A stretch of DNA of 64,000 nucleotides from Ornithodoros turicata. Lineage: Eukaryota > Arthropoda > Arachnida > Ixodida > Argasidae. Shown in pieces: positions 22,418 to 34,162 of this stretch; position 1 is the stretch's first letter; every line of letters begins with the position of its first letter. The position numbers were made by a program, and so were the translations under genes. The DNA lies in the NCBI RefSeq assembly GCF_037126465.1, contig NC_088202.1, forward strand, positions 118,372,123 to 118,436,122. The letters are read 5' to 3'. The notes under the pieces are model-generated. The model saw only the letters and a list, made by a program, of their open reading frames with translations, was not told where the DNA came from and made no database searches.

Positions 22418-23540
22418 ATCCTCTTTACGCAACTGTTGAGGGCGGACCTACACGGTTCTCGACGTTGGTGGATCCTATAAAGCTCTCGCTTTAACACAAT
22501 TAGATGAAAAGATATAGCACGGGTCCCAGGGTCCCCTAATAACTGTAAGAGACATTGACTGGCTCCCCTTCCACTTCGTCTTGGAGTGCATTATTTTCTA
22601 AAACATATTCAGTGTTGGTCCTCCTGGTACATACTGCAACGGGAACACCATGTCGAGGCATGTCGTTTTAGAAATGTGATAGAGTATAGAATGTCGCGAC
22701 GAAAACATCCCAGTATTCATCATCACAGTGTCTTATTTGTGTCGAGGTCTCGCTTCTCGGCCCGAAACTACGAAATGTCACGCAGCAGAGTGAATTCAAC
22801 ACATTCCTTAGAAAGACTAAAAGTACAAAATAAAGCTATTTCTCATGAGTTACAACTTAATTTACTATTAACTATCTATAATATATTAACTAACACACTA
22901 ATATTAACTCACTATCAGAATTTGAGGTTTGAGGGTCAGCAAATGGTAAGCAAATACTACGGCACCTCGTGTACTGACAGCATTCTATGTCCTTGAATTT
23001 TTGAACTGGAACCTAAAACGCGAAACGCATTGGACGTTTTCTCAGCGTCAAAACGTCGCGCGTACGCCATGGCCTTGCACACGCGGCGAAGAAACGCCAG
23101 CGAGGCGACCACTCGAAACGCATGGGACGCGTACGGAGCGAGTGACGCACGCCACTGTTGCTATATTCGTCGACCACAAATATCAGTTAGAACGTGCCGA
23201 TGCTCTTCCTTCCTGTGGTTCCTGCGTTCCTTCATTCCAGATACCATTAAAATGTTCACGTAAATTTAGTGTGGTGGATAATGCAAAAATTTATGCGAGC
23301 TGCTCATACGCCACCTTGTCTGCCGCACGACGGCCATGGTTCTGTTCTCGGGAAACGTGCCCAGACGCGCGCGAATATCTGTAGTCGAATGATTCCGGCG
23401 TACGCCCTCCGCGCGCGTTGAAAAACTGGTTTTTACGAGGTCACACGCACGCCGAGCGCGCGCGCGTCCTGAAAACGCCGAAAAAAAAAAACGCTCCATG
23501 CGTTTAGCCCCTTAAAGGGACTATCGCATCCAGAAGGGTG
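22418..23540. other. no gene recognised
   Basis: AT-rich segment 22840-22930. A plus-strand frame at 23001-23384 has no motif. Confidence 0.35.
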
Positions 23541-23655
23541 TTTTTTTTTTTGCATTCCGTGTTAGCGCCGCGAAGCAACTGTGGCTAATTAGCGGCGTAC
23601 AGATGTGGACAGACAGAGAGAGGGCGGCAGGAAGGAGTGGGAGGATGGGGGGGGA
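23541..23655 (-). mobile_element. SINE 3' fragment
   Basis: Begins with a T-run (23541-23552; the poly(A) tail on the minus strand), then 'gttagcgccgcgaagcaactgtggc', matching the tail half of the SINE type at 5791-6411. It is cut off at a G-run. Confidence 0.65.
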
Positions 23656-26089
23656 GGGCAGAAGCGTGTGTATGAGACCGATACGGTAATGTTCGTAACC
23701 TCTTCACAGTCTCTTCGGAAAACAGCCTACATACCAAATAAACGAGCTGCGAAGATTCGCACTCCCCCTGCAGGCTGCAGCGAAGGATGCCCCAGCGATA
23801 ATAACATCAAGATGGCGTAAGGTAATTTTTAAGTAATTGGAGCAGATTAACACGCAAGGTGTGTCAGCCTATTTGTGTAACGACATGCTAACATGTAACG
23901 GTTTGATGGTAGACGTGCCAGGCTGTTTTCTAGAATCTAAAGTAGGGTTAACAAGGCACGTTATATTTTCCTACGTTCTATCACAGAGACGTAAATAAAG
24001 ACGCGTGTGGTAGCTCAGGCAATGAAACATACGAGGACGAACACACCACTTAAGACTCACAAAGGCCTGTCTCATTATGCTGCAATTAACGAAGCGCATA
24101 AATCAGCTAATCATGTATCATTAATGAGGTTTGCATTAGGCTGGTAATTTTCTCGAACCAAATGACTAGTTTACGCATATTTATTTTATTTTCCCGAAGA
24201 TGGAACAACACCGTTCGAAGTATAGCCGGCTCCCGACCCGATATAGTTTTGCTTTACAGCATCGAAGATATTTTTCTCGTCTGTTTAATTAAAGAGGGTA
24301 TAATGCATAAGCGCTCACGGTCCTACTAATTCAGGAATTGCGATGGAAGAAAATTTGTGCAATATTTCGCGGCTGCCTAATTTCGCGGTACGTGCGTGTC
24401 ACGATGGGGAGCTTCAGACAGTCTCTGGTTGGTAGGACAGCGGGAGACAAACAGGCACCAACACAATTTAGGTTGTGCCGTCAGATGTGCTAAAGTAGTG
24501 TGAGTGCTACTTTAGCATGCATTGTTGCACACTGTGTACGCTAAATTGAACAGCCACCAGTAAGCCACTTTGACTTCGTGCTTCTGACACAATGGTGATA
24601 GCGAAACTTGCAAAAATTACAACTTGTACAGTATGTAAACCTACTACAGCTGCAGCAGGACACCACAGCCGTTAAATGACAAAGATGTCGCATGTGTACG
24701 GGAGCACTCTAGGACAGGCAAAAAACTCATTAACCTTGAGTACTTCCCTTGTATTTATTGTTAACTCAGAATAAATACCCTTTAGACGAGAATACTTGTG
24801 AACAGTGAAGTTGGGCTCAAGAAACTCATTCGACCACTAAACAATGTAACAGCCCGCAGAAAGCTTGCTCGACGAGCTTCCACTTAATTGGGCACTCCAC
24901 GGAACGCACTCTCCTAAGGCGTCTTCAGAAATGTCAGGAAAATGGAAAAGGACGCCTACGATAACATGACCGCAGAGAGGAAAGGCATAATTTCTGTGGT
25001 ACCCATCCAAACAAGCAGGGAAACGTGGTGTTTCCTCACACATTGAACTTCCGGTATTTACCTTTTATTTGTGCCGACGCCCTAGCGCAACAGATGGGCG
25101 CAATGCCACATAATTTGTCATGGACCGATATTCGCAACCTAATAGGGTTGTGAATATCGGTACGAAAACACACGAAAACACATGGTGCGAAAACACACAC
25201 GCACACATATATAAAGAGGCGATGATGAGGTGGGGGTTATATACATAAAAATGTGACACTTGGGTAAGCAATTTTTAGGCCCCATCAGACCGAGCCATAC
25301 TTACATGCCCAAACGCTTAATCATACACAGGGGTGCGGGATTTCAGATTTATATTAAAAAAGAAGAAGAAAGTCCGAAACAACAAGCAACCGGTAAAGTT
25401 TAAAGCAATTAAGATTTATTCGATAAACGCCGCTGTTTGGTGTTCCATCAGCAAGTGAGACAGGCCATGCCACGAGGTTTGGTTGACGGGGCTCGATTCC
25501 TTTTACCAGCCTCCACGATAAGGAAAGGGTGCCGCTCTCGAACTAAATCCACAGTGCAGCAGTCTTTCGCTTCACAATGCGCGACGCATCTGCATAACGC
25601 GGATGAAGTCCGTTCTTGCCTATAGAGGCACCTCGACACAATCGGCATACGAGTCAATGAAAAGGATATATTGTATTCTTAGTGAAACTACATAAGGGGC
25701 ACATTGATAGCCTTAGGGCTATTTTGCATATCCACTTGGCAGATGTCCGGCGCCAAGGGTTGGTTTCCTTTATTCATTTGAGCCATGCCTCTATGCTGCC
25801 CCAAAATGGATAAGGGAACACAAATGACATACAATTCGTCTTCATGATGGGGCAATTATTAGCTGCATCGCAGGCAGTAAGATCTGACGCAATCGGAAAC
25901 TGCCTTGAGACTATATCAAGGAATATCCGGATTCCGCGTCGCCGTATGACCGTGATCCAGATGTCGCTGTCTGCAAGCTCAGCCACAAGCATTTTCTGCA
26001 AGGCGGCGTCGCTTTCTTTTTATGAGCATGACGTTGTAGAGTCATAGGCTTTTCTTCGAACAACATAACCCCAACATAAACATAAACCC
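23656..26089. other. no gene recognised
   Basis: No domain-bearing frame. Short A/T runs and a CA-rich tract near 25185-25210. The minus frame 24837-25043 carries no motif. Confidence 0.35.
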
Positions 26090-26963
26090 AACAACAACAA
26101 CAGATAAATTATTGATAATGAATGGGGAAATTCGCCACATAAGGTGCGGCCCACTACCCCAAGGCACAATGGGCAGGGTGATATGATGACGTGATGAACT
26201 ATGCTAAACAGGGGTCGATATAAACCCATTTGAAGTAGAGTTCTGGGAATCTGGGAATCAAGCGCAATTCGACCTTTTCATCCTCGGCGCTTATCTATGT
26301 CGCCTTCTATAGGTCGTCCTCACTGTATGATGCGATCATGGCATCATGGGCATATGATGGGATCATGGGTTGAGAGAAACGCTTTATATATATGCCACGC
26401 TTCCGATAAACACGACAAAAACAGTGGAATAAGCAGAATTGCAGCTGATATGTCACTAAAGTGTCGGTAAGATGGTCGGCATCAATGTGTGGTGTGCGTG
26501 TCGGCAGAATCGCTGCAATATCGCTAGTTTCCACATTTCTCCTAACCCCCTTTCACTGTCCTTTACCTAGGTGCCAAAGGCAACACTTACGACACTGCCA
26601 AAGGAACGAATAGGCTCTCGGTGAAGTCGCACACCACTCCTCAGACAATCTTCGTTGAGATGTTTAAAGACAATCGGTCAAGACAGACGAGCGACGTCAA
26701 GAAACGAAAGTTCCTCATCGAAGGAAACGAGAGGAGACTACCGACGATTGCCTCCAGGAAAGAACGTTAATCTCAAGTGGAAAACGTTCGAGGGCAAAAA
26801 AGGAAGAAGAAAGAAAAAACGCGTTTAGGAAAAAGTGTTGGTTGAAGAGGGGGTGAGTGGATCGGCACAAGCGAAATCGGTGACAGGTATCTTTTCGTTT
26901 CACCTTGCCCTTACCCACCCTCCCCATTCATCATCATTAATTTATCTGTTGTTGTTGTTGTTG
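26090..26963. repeat. inverted terminal blocks 0.87 kb apart
   Basis: The left block (26090-26127: CAA repeats, then CAGATAAATTATTGATAATGAATGGGG) is mirrored by the right block (26922-26963: CCCCATTCATCATCATTAATTTATCTG, then TTG repeats). This is either a non-autonomous element with inverted ends or two oppositely placed SINE tails. The same (CAA)nCAGATA motif recurs near 60660-60690. Confidence 0.55.
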
Positions 26964-27818
26964 TTTGGCTTGCAAAGGAAACACCGTTGAATATTCCGTT
27001 TCCATGCAGAGTAGAGTGGAACGTATATATATTGGAGTACTCGAAGAGCTACTGTACCATGCGTTGTAATACCGCGCACAAGAGAATACGTTGCGTCAAA
27101 CAAGGCTCGCATTTAAAGGGATAGCTCGCTCCCTATCGAAACTCGAAAAGACCTGCTGGACATGTGCAATAGACAATGAACAACTCTTAGTCATTCCCTC
27201 TCGTTCAAAATCGATGAATTTTTCGAGTTTGCAGTATTTTCCTGTGGCCACCTGCAGCGCGAGCAGGCACCGGGGGAGTAGCATATTACGGGAGGCTGCG
27301 ATCGGCTTGCGTGACGTTTCGTGACGTTGCTTCAGGGCTGGTGATAGGAGGCCGCATCTCGATGCCAGGGAAACGGGAACGCCCCCTCGACGTCACAGTG
27401 TTCTCAGACTGACGTCGAGCGCACGTCCTTCTCCGCATCTCGTTGTTTTCAGATGCCTACAATAAAACATACCGCTCTATCATCCGGAAACTAACTGCAC
27501 GGGTTTGATGAAGTTCGACATAACACTACCGTGTACAACAGAAATCAACGGAACGAGGCTTGTAGAGGAAACTATCGCTTTGAACGTGGCTGCATTATGG
27601 CCCCTGGGCTCCGCCGAGCAAGCAATCCAATATTGCATCAGCGCATGGTTTCGGTGCATGCAAGATTACAGACACTGAATTACCAACTTGCAAAACTTCG
27701 TAATTTGTTTTTAAATTTGCGCTCGTAAAATGTATTTTGCCACAAAGTGTTTTTATCTGATTTTCACATCGAAGTCTTTCGAAATTGACACAAGTAAGTT
27801 GAGCGATCATCAGTTGTA
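26964..27818. other. no gene recognised
   Basis: No coding signature. Short frames on both strands at 27091-27324 overlap and are not convincing. Confidence 0.35.
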
Positions 27819-28436
27819 ATACCCCTGCCACACGGGCACGAAAAATGACATTAAGTGCGTAATGAGTTAAGACTTAATGTAATTCGTGCCATGCTATACG
27901 GAGACATTTAATGGCATTCGCCCGAATGACATTTTCCGCGTATTGAGATCGCCAAGACTCCCACGAAATGCGTACCGTCGCTCCCAGTGTCTGAGCACAA
28001 GAGCAATTAAAAAAAAGTTCCATAAATCCACTATGTTCTATCCCACAGGTATTTTATAAATCACATGAAAAGAAGCATTATTTTTGGCAAAATGTCTGGC
28101 GTTGTTAACGATTGCCTTTTTGCATATTTACTTTTTGCGTAGACTGCCACCTGACAGGCTAGATGACAGTTTTCCGACATATAGTACCGACCATCGATTA
28201 CGAAATAGAACACATTTTCTCATTTTGTGGGATATTATGGGTATTTTCCATCTCTTTGAATCGTTTACCTCTTCGAGTACCCCACGCGGCTAGTGTGAGA
28301 CCCGCATCGACATCATCGCGTTTAATGTCATTCCGGGCCGACGCGTAGCACGACTATCGTAACAAATGACATTCGGAACTCGACAGACATTGCACGCTGA
28401 TGGTATTTTTTTTTTCTGCGTGTGTGGCAGGGGTAT
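27819..28436. mobile_element. MITE with 15 bp terminal inverted repeats
   Basis: ATACCCCTGCCACAC at 27819-27833 is the exact reverse complement of GTGTGGCAGGGGTAT at 28422-28436. The interior repeats AATGACATT or its complement at least four times. No transposase is encoded. No clear target duplication was found, so the superfamily is open. Confidence 0.7.
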
Positions 28437-28689
28437 CAGTGCAGCGCTGTCCCATCTATTGCTTCCTCTCGTACTCGCATCATTTCGAGGCCTTCGCTCC
28501 AATAACTTATGTGCCAACTTTATCGGCAAGCAACATTACGAAAGTTTCTTGATGTCTGTGCTTTTATACCTCCTTTGATGTACAGTCACGTTTGCTCAGT
28601 GCACACACATGCCCCACGGGGAGATGGAACAGAGATATTGCATTTATGAGCCCGTGAGTGTAGCTTATGATTTGAGTTCTGGGATTTCG

Positions 28690-29190
28690 CAGCTTTGTTT
28701 TCGTCATATTCAGTCTGTGCTTTGCAGAGTTTATTGTCCCTACAAGATCGCTCCCACTCCGTTGCCTTTCAGTGGGTTCCAGGGCACTGCGGAATAACTG
28801 GGAACCACGAGGCCGACGCTGCCGCTGCCACTGCACATGAACAACGGCCTTCTATGCCCATTATACTCTCGAGAGGAGACAGAAGATCCCTCCTCAGGCA
28901 TTTGTTCGATTCCTGGGCTACCCTACAGTGGCAACACGACATTCCAACTAGGTCCTCTTTGGGAAGTGTAGACCCAACGCTGTCATACCGGCTGCCTGCA
29001 AAGCTTCCTCGTCCTCTGAAGTCGCTCATCCACACGAACGCTCCGACCTTCGAGAAAAAAACAAGCAGGTTCCTCTCTTTCGATCAGCGCCACGTGACTT
29101 CTCCACCACGTGTCCGTCCCCGGACTCCGGCATCGTTGCTAGGAGACGAGTGCCCTCTCCAGAACATGACACCATTGCAATTTGTGGGCT
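28690..29190 (+). pseudogene. LINE RNase H fragment
   Basis: The frame contains F-Q-W-V-P-G-H-C-G-I-T-G-N-H-E-A-D-A (about 28765-28820), the RNase H signature found in I/Jockey-type LINEs. The region after it resembles the linker before a terminal Cys/His motif, but that motif is lost. The RT and endonuclease are missing upstream. The sequence starts and ends without clear element boundaries. Confidence 0.75.
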
Positions 29191-29332
29191 TATGATTACG
29201 TCACTCGCTTTTCGCGTTGTCGAAACTTGTGGAGGCTCAGCAGATGTTCAAATGATGACAGAAATGCACAGCGTTCGTAAACGGGATTGAAATATCGCGC
29301 GTAGAATACTTCAGGCACCTTCTTTTCATAGA

Positions 29333-29716
29333 CTAAATAAAGTAGACGCTGTTTTCCCAGTCCGGGGTGTCACTTTGAAGTGTGGTTCGGGAAGGTTGGT
29401 TGTGTGGGCAATGGAGAATAATCTGCTCTAGATCTTCCAGACCACCGTAAGTGACGGGATCTGGGACTGTCAACTTGTCTCGTGCGGTAACGCCACTAAG
29501 CCGAAAAAGCCACATTGAGCAGCGTCCGATGAATTTATGCAGCGTCTTGACGGAATGTGGAAAGCGAAATTCGGAAAGCGAGCGTTGCATCAACTCTTCT
29601 AAGCATAGATGGGGCGGGAATTTGTCCATTTGCGGGGAGCCAGGGGTGCCACTAGATGTCGAAGAATGGAACGACGGTCTCCTCTCAGCAGTGCAATACT
29701 CGTCCGACTCCGACAT
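29333..29716 (-). pseudogene. LINE C-terminal fragment, opposite strand
   Basis: The minus-strand frame ends with E-D-L-E-Q-I-I-L-H-C-P-H (about 29395-29430), the E-x3-H/Q...C-P signature of the C-terminal motif that follows RNase H in these LINEs. It faces the plus-strand fragment at 28690-29190, so it is a second copy or the product of an inversion. Upstream RNase H is not recognisable. Confidence 0.6.
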
Positions 29717-30421
29717 CAGAGAGCTGCTTCTGTGGCGCTGTCAGGCTGTGTATTCCCCACGACACCATTATGGGCTGGAACCCACTGGAGAACTCGACTG
29801 TGCCCTGTTTCGTACACATGCTAGTAAGCCATTAACACATCTATCACTAGGGGCGCGGGCAAGCCTCGTATATATGCCTGTGTTCCCAATAGCTTGCAGT
29901 GCAGATTTTGAGTCGTCGAATGAATTTTTCGCAAGGCATTACAAACAATCGCAAAATGGTTATTTCTTAAATTCCTGCTGGTATGTTATTTAACAGTTGT
30001 CACTTATTTAATAGCTCAGCTATATGATGATCATTCTTCCCAGCCCCTCTACATCCCTATTTTCCAAGACTTCTACTAGGGTGGTCAGTATTCCTGTAGT
30101 TTTCGTGAGGCTCACTGGCGCGACGACCGAAGCAAACAAAGAAGAGGAAACATATATGTTCCTGATATGAGCACCCGCCGCCGTTCCGTGCCCTCTGCCC
30201 TATTTCTCACAAGTCCCTCAATTTATACACGTTAGAAATGAGGTTGGGGTCGTCAAGCCCCGCCTACGATACCAATCGAGAGACTGTGTTCACGACATCA
30301 TCAAGAGCGAAGAGAACCTACGCTATTGTCAGTAAGTTATTTGAGCCTTACTTAATGCAGTTAATGTATGCAAATGCTGGCCCCCTATAGCGCATTTACA
30401 GTAGCAGTAGCAGCGCAGTAG
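29717..30421. other. no gene recognised
   Basis: No motif-bearing frame. Confidence 0.35.
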
Positions 30422-30545
30422 CAGACTTGTACCCGCTACCAAACTACGTAACGGAGTACCTCTACCCACTACTCCACAAAATATAGCGCAATACTAGCGT
30501 CGCTACGAATTTGAAAAAGTAACGCGATACCGCTGCTGTTATCGA
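30422..30545 (+). mobile_element. hAT-like MITE end
   Basis: Starts cagacttgtacccgctaccaaac and follows the 18999-19115 end in inverse orientation over its whole length ('gcgcaatactagcgtcgctac'). Confidence 0.55.
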
Positions 30546-31004
30546 ATAAAATTTTCGTAAATACTATGCCGCTACTTTTCCGCTACCGTACTCTTCGCTT
30601 TGCAACATTTTTACGTAGGAATTTCGTTGCCAGATGTGTAAAGACGGTGCAATACTTATGTTCCCTCACATAGCCAGCATGCAGCATACAGCACACTAAC
30701 AGCAAAGATATATTTTTCACATTGACCTTGATGTTGAGACGATGCGCGTTTAAGACATAATTTAGTGCACATAGCGCATATGTGCACTTGATAATTTTCC
30801 CGTTAGGGTGTTTAGAACACAATGCTTTTTTCTGCAATAACAGCATTTGCTTAGGTATTGCATCAACAGTATTTTGATCGAGATGTGCGCGAATCCCAAC
30901 CTCAAACTTTGCTTACTGTGAACGGATTGATAAGTTTTTCTTTTGCCTGTGGTCTAGTGGCGCAACCGCCATCTCCAGCGACCACTCATGGAGTCATCAA
31001 TAAG
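30546..31004. other. no gene recognised
   Basis: AT-rich spacer between hAT-like ends. The minus frame 30583-30846 shows no motif. Confidence 0.3.
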
Positions 31005-31182
31005 CAGTGTTGTACATAGCGGCGCTACTAGTAGCGCCGCTATCGTATTCGCTACTTTTTTCAGTAGCGGAGTAGCGATTCCGCTACATTTTAAATTTGT
31101 AACGGAAAAAGTATTTCCGCTACAAATACGGGTAGCGGCGGACTCTTTCTCCGCTACTGCTAACGCTACTTTTCATGATATG
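31005..31182 (+). mobile_element. hAT-like MITE end
   Basis: Starts CAGTGTTGTACATAGCGGCG and is rich in GTAGCGG/CCGCTAC. The first ~70 bases match the minus-strand end of the element at 48227-48759. Confidence 0.55.
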
Positions 31183-32154
31183 GAAGACGTGGAACACAGA
31201 TAAAACAGCGACATTACGGCGAAGCAGATTTTTTCTTTGTACTCCCTTTAGTTACTGGTTAATCAGGTAGACTGATGTGACGATCTTCCTCAATTTCTTT
31301 AACTCTGATACGCTGATTATTCTGTGATTATCGATCTGTGTCTGTGTCTGTGATCGATAGTATTCTGTGACAATCGATTATTAAGGAATATAATTTGTGT
31401 TATTCTGTGCATTTTTTTTAATACTTTTCTAGCTCACATTTGCGAAACACAGGCAGGTATAACATACTGCATAATATGGGCTACGAAGCTAGCTTCTGTC
31501 ACAGCAGCTGCAAACCTGATGTGAGCGTATAGACAGATCAATTGAAACTGTCTTTTGCAAGTTTATTGTTCGGAACAGATAAACAATGCGTCGTGTGGTG
31601 GAGGTACTAGTACCATCTCTAGGTACAACACTGGTAAATAGGTATGTTCATAGTCTAGTGTACATCACTAGTTGATCAGACACGTTGCTGCATTGTTCAT
31701 GTGACCTTCGAATACATCCTGCATGCACTTCTGTAGAAACGCCTCGTATTTAAAGCTGTCATTGTATCCTACGGCAAATGCCTTGAATGGTTCAGTAATT
31801 GTCTGAGTCTTCAAATTAGATAAGATGCATGCCGGCCTTCACCAGTCGCAGCGTGCACTGTGCTTGCTGCCACTTGTGCATCATTACTACGAGCATAGAT
31901 GTAGCAAATCCTGAAATTGATTCATCTTATGTTACTCTGGCTACAACGTCATCATTAAAGAAAGAGACGGAGAAGAGAGAAGTCCATTTACAAGAACCAA
32001 TAAGTCTTCCAGTTCAAGTGATTATCATTATCCTACTTACCTACTATACTTGATGTTTGTTAAAATTTTAAAATTGTCGCTGTGGAAAGCATTTTTGTGC
32101 TGTACAGCTCTTTCCATACCGGTCACTGTGTTACCCTCACAGCTCACGTTATTT
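31183..32154. other. probable intron or upstream flank of the cholinesterase-like exon
   Basis: No convincing upstream exon. A plus frame at 31829-32053 (75 codons, Lys/Glu-rich) might be one, but its possible GT donors do not give the reading phase that the exon at 32172 needs. Confidence 0.3.
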
Positions 32155-32171
32155 CTCGCGTTATATTTCAG
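32155..32171 (+). other. splice acceptor
   Basis: The pyrimidine-rich stretch 'ttatttctcgcgttatatttcag' ends in AG at 32170-32171. The open frame has no ATG nearby and runs straight from this AG, with two bases completing a split codon. Confidence 0.65.
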
Positions 32172-33648
32172 CCACACTCATCGCATTGGTCGTCGCGACA
32201 CTCCTAGGATACGCCCTCATACAAGTCATCGCAAAGTTAAAACGCGAGCGGCATAAGCCTGCGTTCTACAGCTACCATTCTAAGGGTCTTCCTGAAGGAA
32301 AAATAGTTCGGACGTTTCAACGCGACGTCATGCAATACCTAGGGATCCGCTACGCTACACATCTGAGCCCTGCAAACCGTTTTGACAAGTCCGTACCCGA
32401 GCCTCCCCTGCGAGCAACGTCAGGAAAAGGTCACAAAGTCCCAGCCTGCGCTCAGCCGCTCTACAGTCCGTTTCCGTCCAGGCCCTTACCTAAAGCTTCG
32501 GCGAACGATGACTGCCTGTTTCTAAACATATGGGTACCACTTACGAAGAATGGTGGCCGCACTAGAAAACCTGTTGCTGTGTTGCTAGTTGGCGGCAACT
32601 TCGTTGCGGGAGGAGGCGGTGAATACGAGTTCTACGATGGCGCTGCAATGGCTGCCTTGTGGGACCACGTTGTTGTTGTGCCAAACTATCGCGTAGGCAT
32701 CCTAGGTTTCTTGAAGGGTACATCTGAAGACCCAGCCCAGAACAATGGTATCTGGGACCAGCTCCAGGCGCTACGATGGGTTCACGCCAACATAGATACA
32801 TACGACGGTATAGTAAATCAAACTGTTTTAATAGGCCACGAAGCTGGTGCTACTTCAGCCGGGTACCACCTCGCATCGCCCATTAGTAGGCAGTATTTCA
32901 CTCGCGTTATTCTCATGAGCGGGTCTTCCCATCGGATCATGCCTAATTTTCCGGTAAGAAACGTAGCCGACGTGTCGGAGGAGCTGCTCTGTCCCCAACC
33001 CGAGAGCAAGGAAGCCCTTCTAGAATGTCTTCGTGGACGCTCCCTGCAAAGTCTGATAAACTTCGAGCTAGCGAGAGGTATGGGAGGTGCCATATCGTTC
33101 TTCACACCTTCTCGAAAAGCAATAGTTACATCTGACGACCAAGTCAGATATACGTCAGGGAGAAAAGAAGTGATAGTCGGGTTTGTAAGCAACGAAGGAG
33201 TTCCTTACCTGTCTGCGCTCCTCGAACACCTAGGCGTCAGAGATGAAGAGCGTATTAACAAACAATTGGCGACGCGTATACTGGTGCATTTCTTGCGTGT
33301 ACACGGTATTACGTTATCAAAGTATATCCTCTCGTTGTACTTTTCGCACACGTCGAACGCTGTGGAGGCGCTTTCTGCCGCCATTGGCCATTTTGTTGTG
33401 CACTGTCCCGTGCAAGAGTTTGTGAGAAGATACGTTCGCTCCGGAAACGATGTCTACGTCTATCATTTCCAACATGTTCCAAGTTACCGTTGGTGGCCAG
33501 CTTGGATGGGTGCCCCACAGATGCTCGACTGGCTTTACATAACTGGAAATGTGATTCATCTTCGAGACAGTGGCATACGAGTCACCAAAGACGATGTGGC
33601 GCTCGCACAGAAGTTGGCGGCTCTGTTCTCCTGCTTCTCGATAAAAGG
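32172..33648 (+). CDS. cholinesterase-like adhesion-type protein, single large exon (catalytic triad lost)
   Basis: An internal exon of an alpha/beta-hydrolase (carboxylesterase/cholinesterase family) protein. Residues are numbered from TTG 32186. A hydrophobic segment (about -4 to 17) followed by K-L-K-R-E-R looks like a signal anchor. The fold is then complete: first disulfide C88/C110 with D-D-C-L-F-L-N-I-W, the core N-Y-R-V-G-I-L-G-F (167-175), D-Q-L-Q-A-L-R-W-V (191-199), second disulfide C269/C281, and the V-H-C-P-V-Q-E-F helix (405-412). Catalytic residues are lost: the nucleophile elbow is G-H-E-A-G (217-221; Glu for Ser), the His site is G-A-P-Q (Q445), and H-G-G-G is V-G-G-N. The acidic E337 (S-N-E-G) remains. 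Membrane anchor plus dead hydrolase domain resembles neurotactin, a type II adhesion protein; that function is inferred. The C-terminal exon, starting after F-S-I-K-G, is not found in the window. Confidence 0.85.
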
Positions 33649-33654
33649 GTGAGC
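33649..33654 (+). other. splice donor
   Basis: AAAAGG|GTGAGC: a strong donor. It falls at the point where carboxylesterases read F-A-K-x-G before the final segment. The apparent stop TGA (33650-33652) is created by the donor itself. Confidence 0.7.
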
Positions 33655-34019
33655 TTATATATGCTTCTGGAACCTTTCTATTGACATTTCTAAGGTAAAA
33701 TAGGGAAAGATTAGGATAATATCATTAAGCAAGTCATGACGAGCTTTGTCACTGCATGCGTAGCGTTCACCATTGTGGAGGTTCCATACTGTGAAAACAT
33801 CTTACGTGAGCTCGGCAGATTGGGAAATGACCGCTGCTATTTGATGTTAGTGGTTAGACGGCGGCCCCGTGCAGGCTGCAGGTCCACAATAGCCTCGTTT
33901 CTTTGTCAATTTATTGGTAGACCACTGCCCGTGAAATCATTGTCATATCTCCTTAGCACTGCCTACCAACGTAACTAAGAATATCACAAGCGATTTGTAA
34001 TCATTAGAGAGTAATTAGT
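33655..34019. other. probable intron; no exon found
   Basis: No continuation of the cholinesterase-like C-terminus seen. The plus frame 33736-33978 shows no motif. Confidence 0.35.
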
Positions 34020-34162
34020 CAGATGGCAACATCTCCTTGAGTTTGAGGAGCAAATTTAAACACTGGGATGGAGGACAAAACAGGAGAAATGCACGCTTAC
34101 CGGTTGTCCTCCGTCCCTGTGTTGTAAGTTGCTCCCCAACCTGAAGGAGATGTTGCCATCTG
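34020..34162. repeat. 143 bp imperfect palindrome (small MITE)
   Basis: Arms of about 57 bp: CAGATGGCAACATCTCCTTG... at the left and ...AAGGAGATGTTGCCATCTG at the right, with a ~30 bp loop. The arms hold scattered mismatches. Confidence 0.75.

Noticed and set aside
31829..32053. Possible upstream exon of the cholinesterase-like gene
   Set aside because: Its candidate GT donors are weak and the reading phase does not fit the split codon at 32172.
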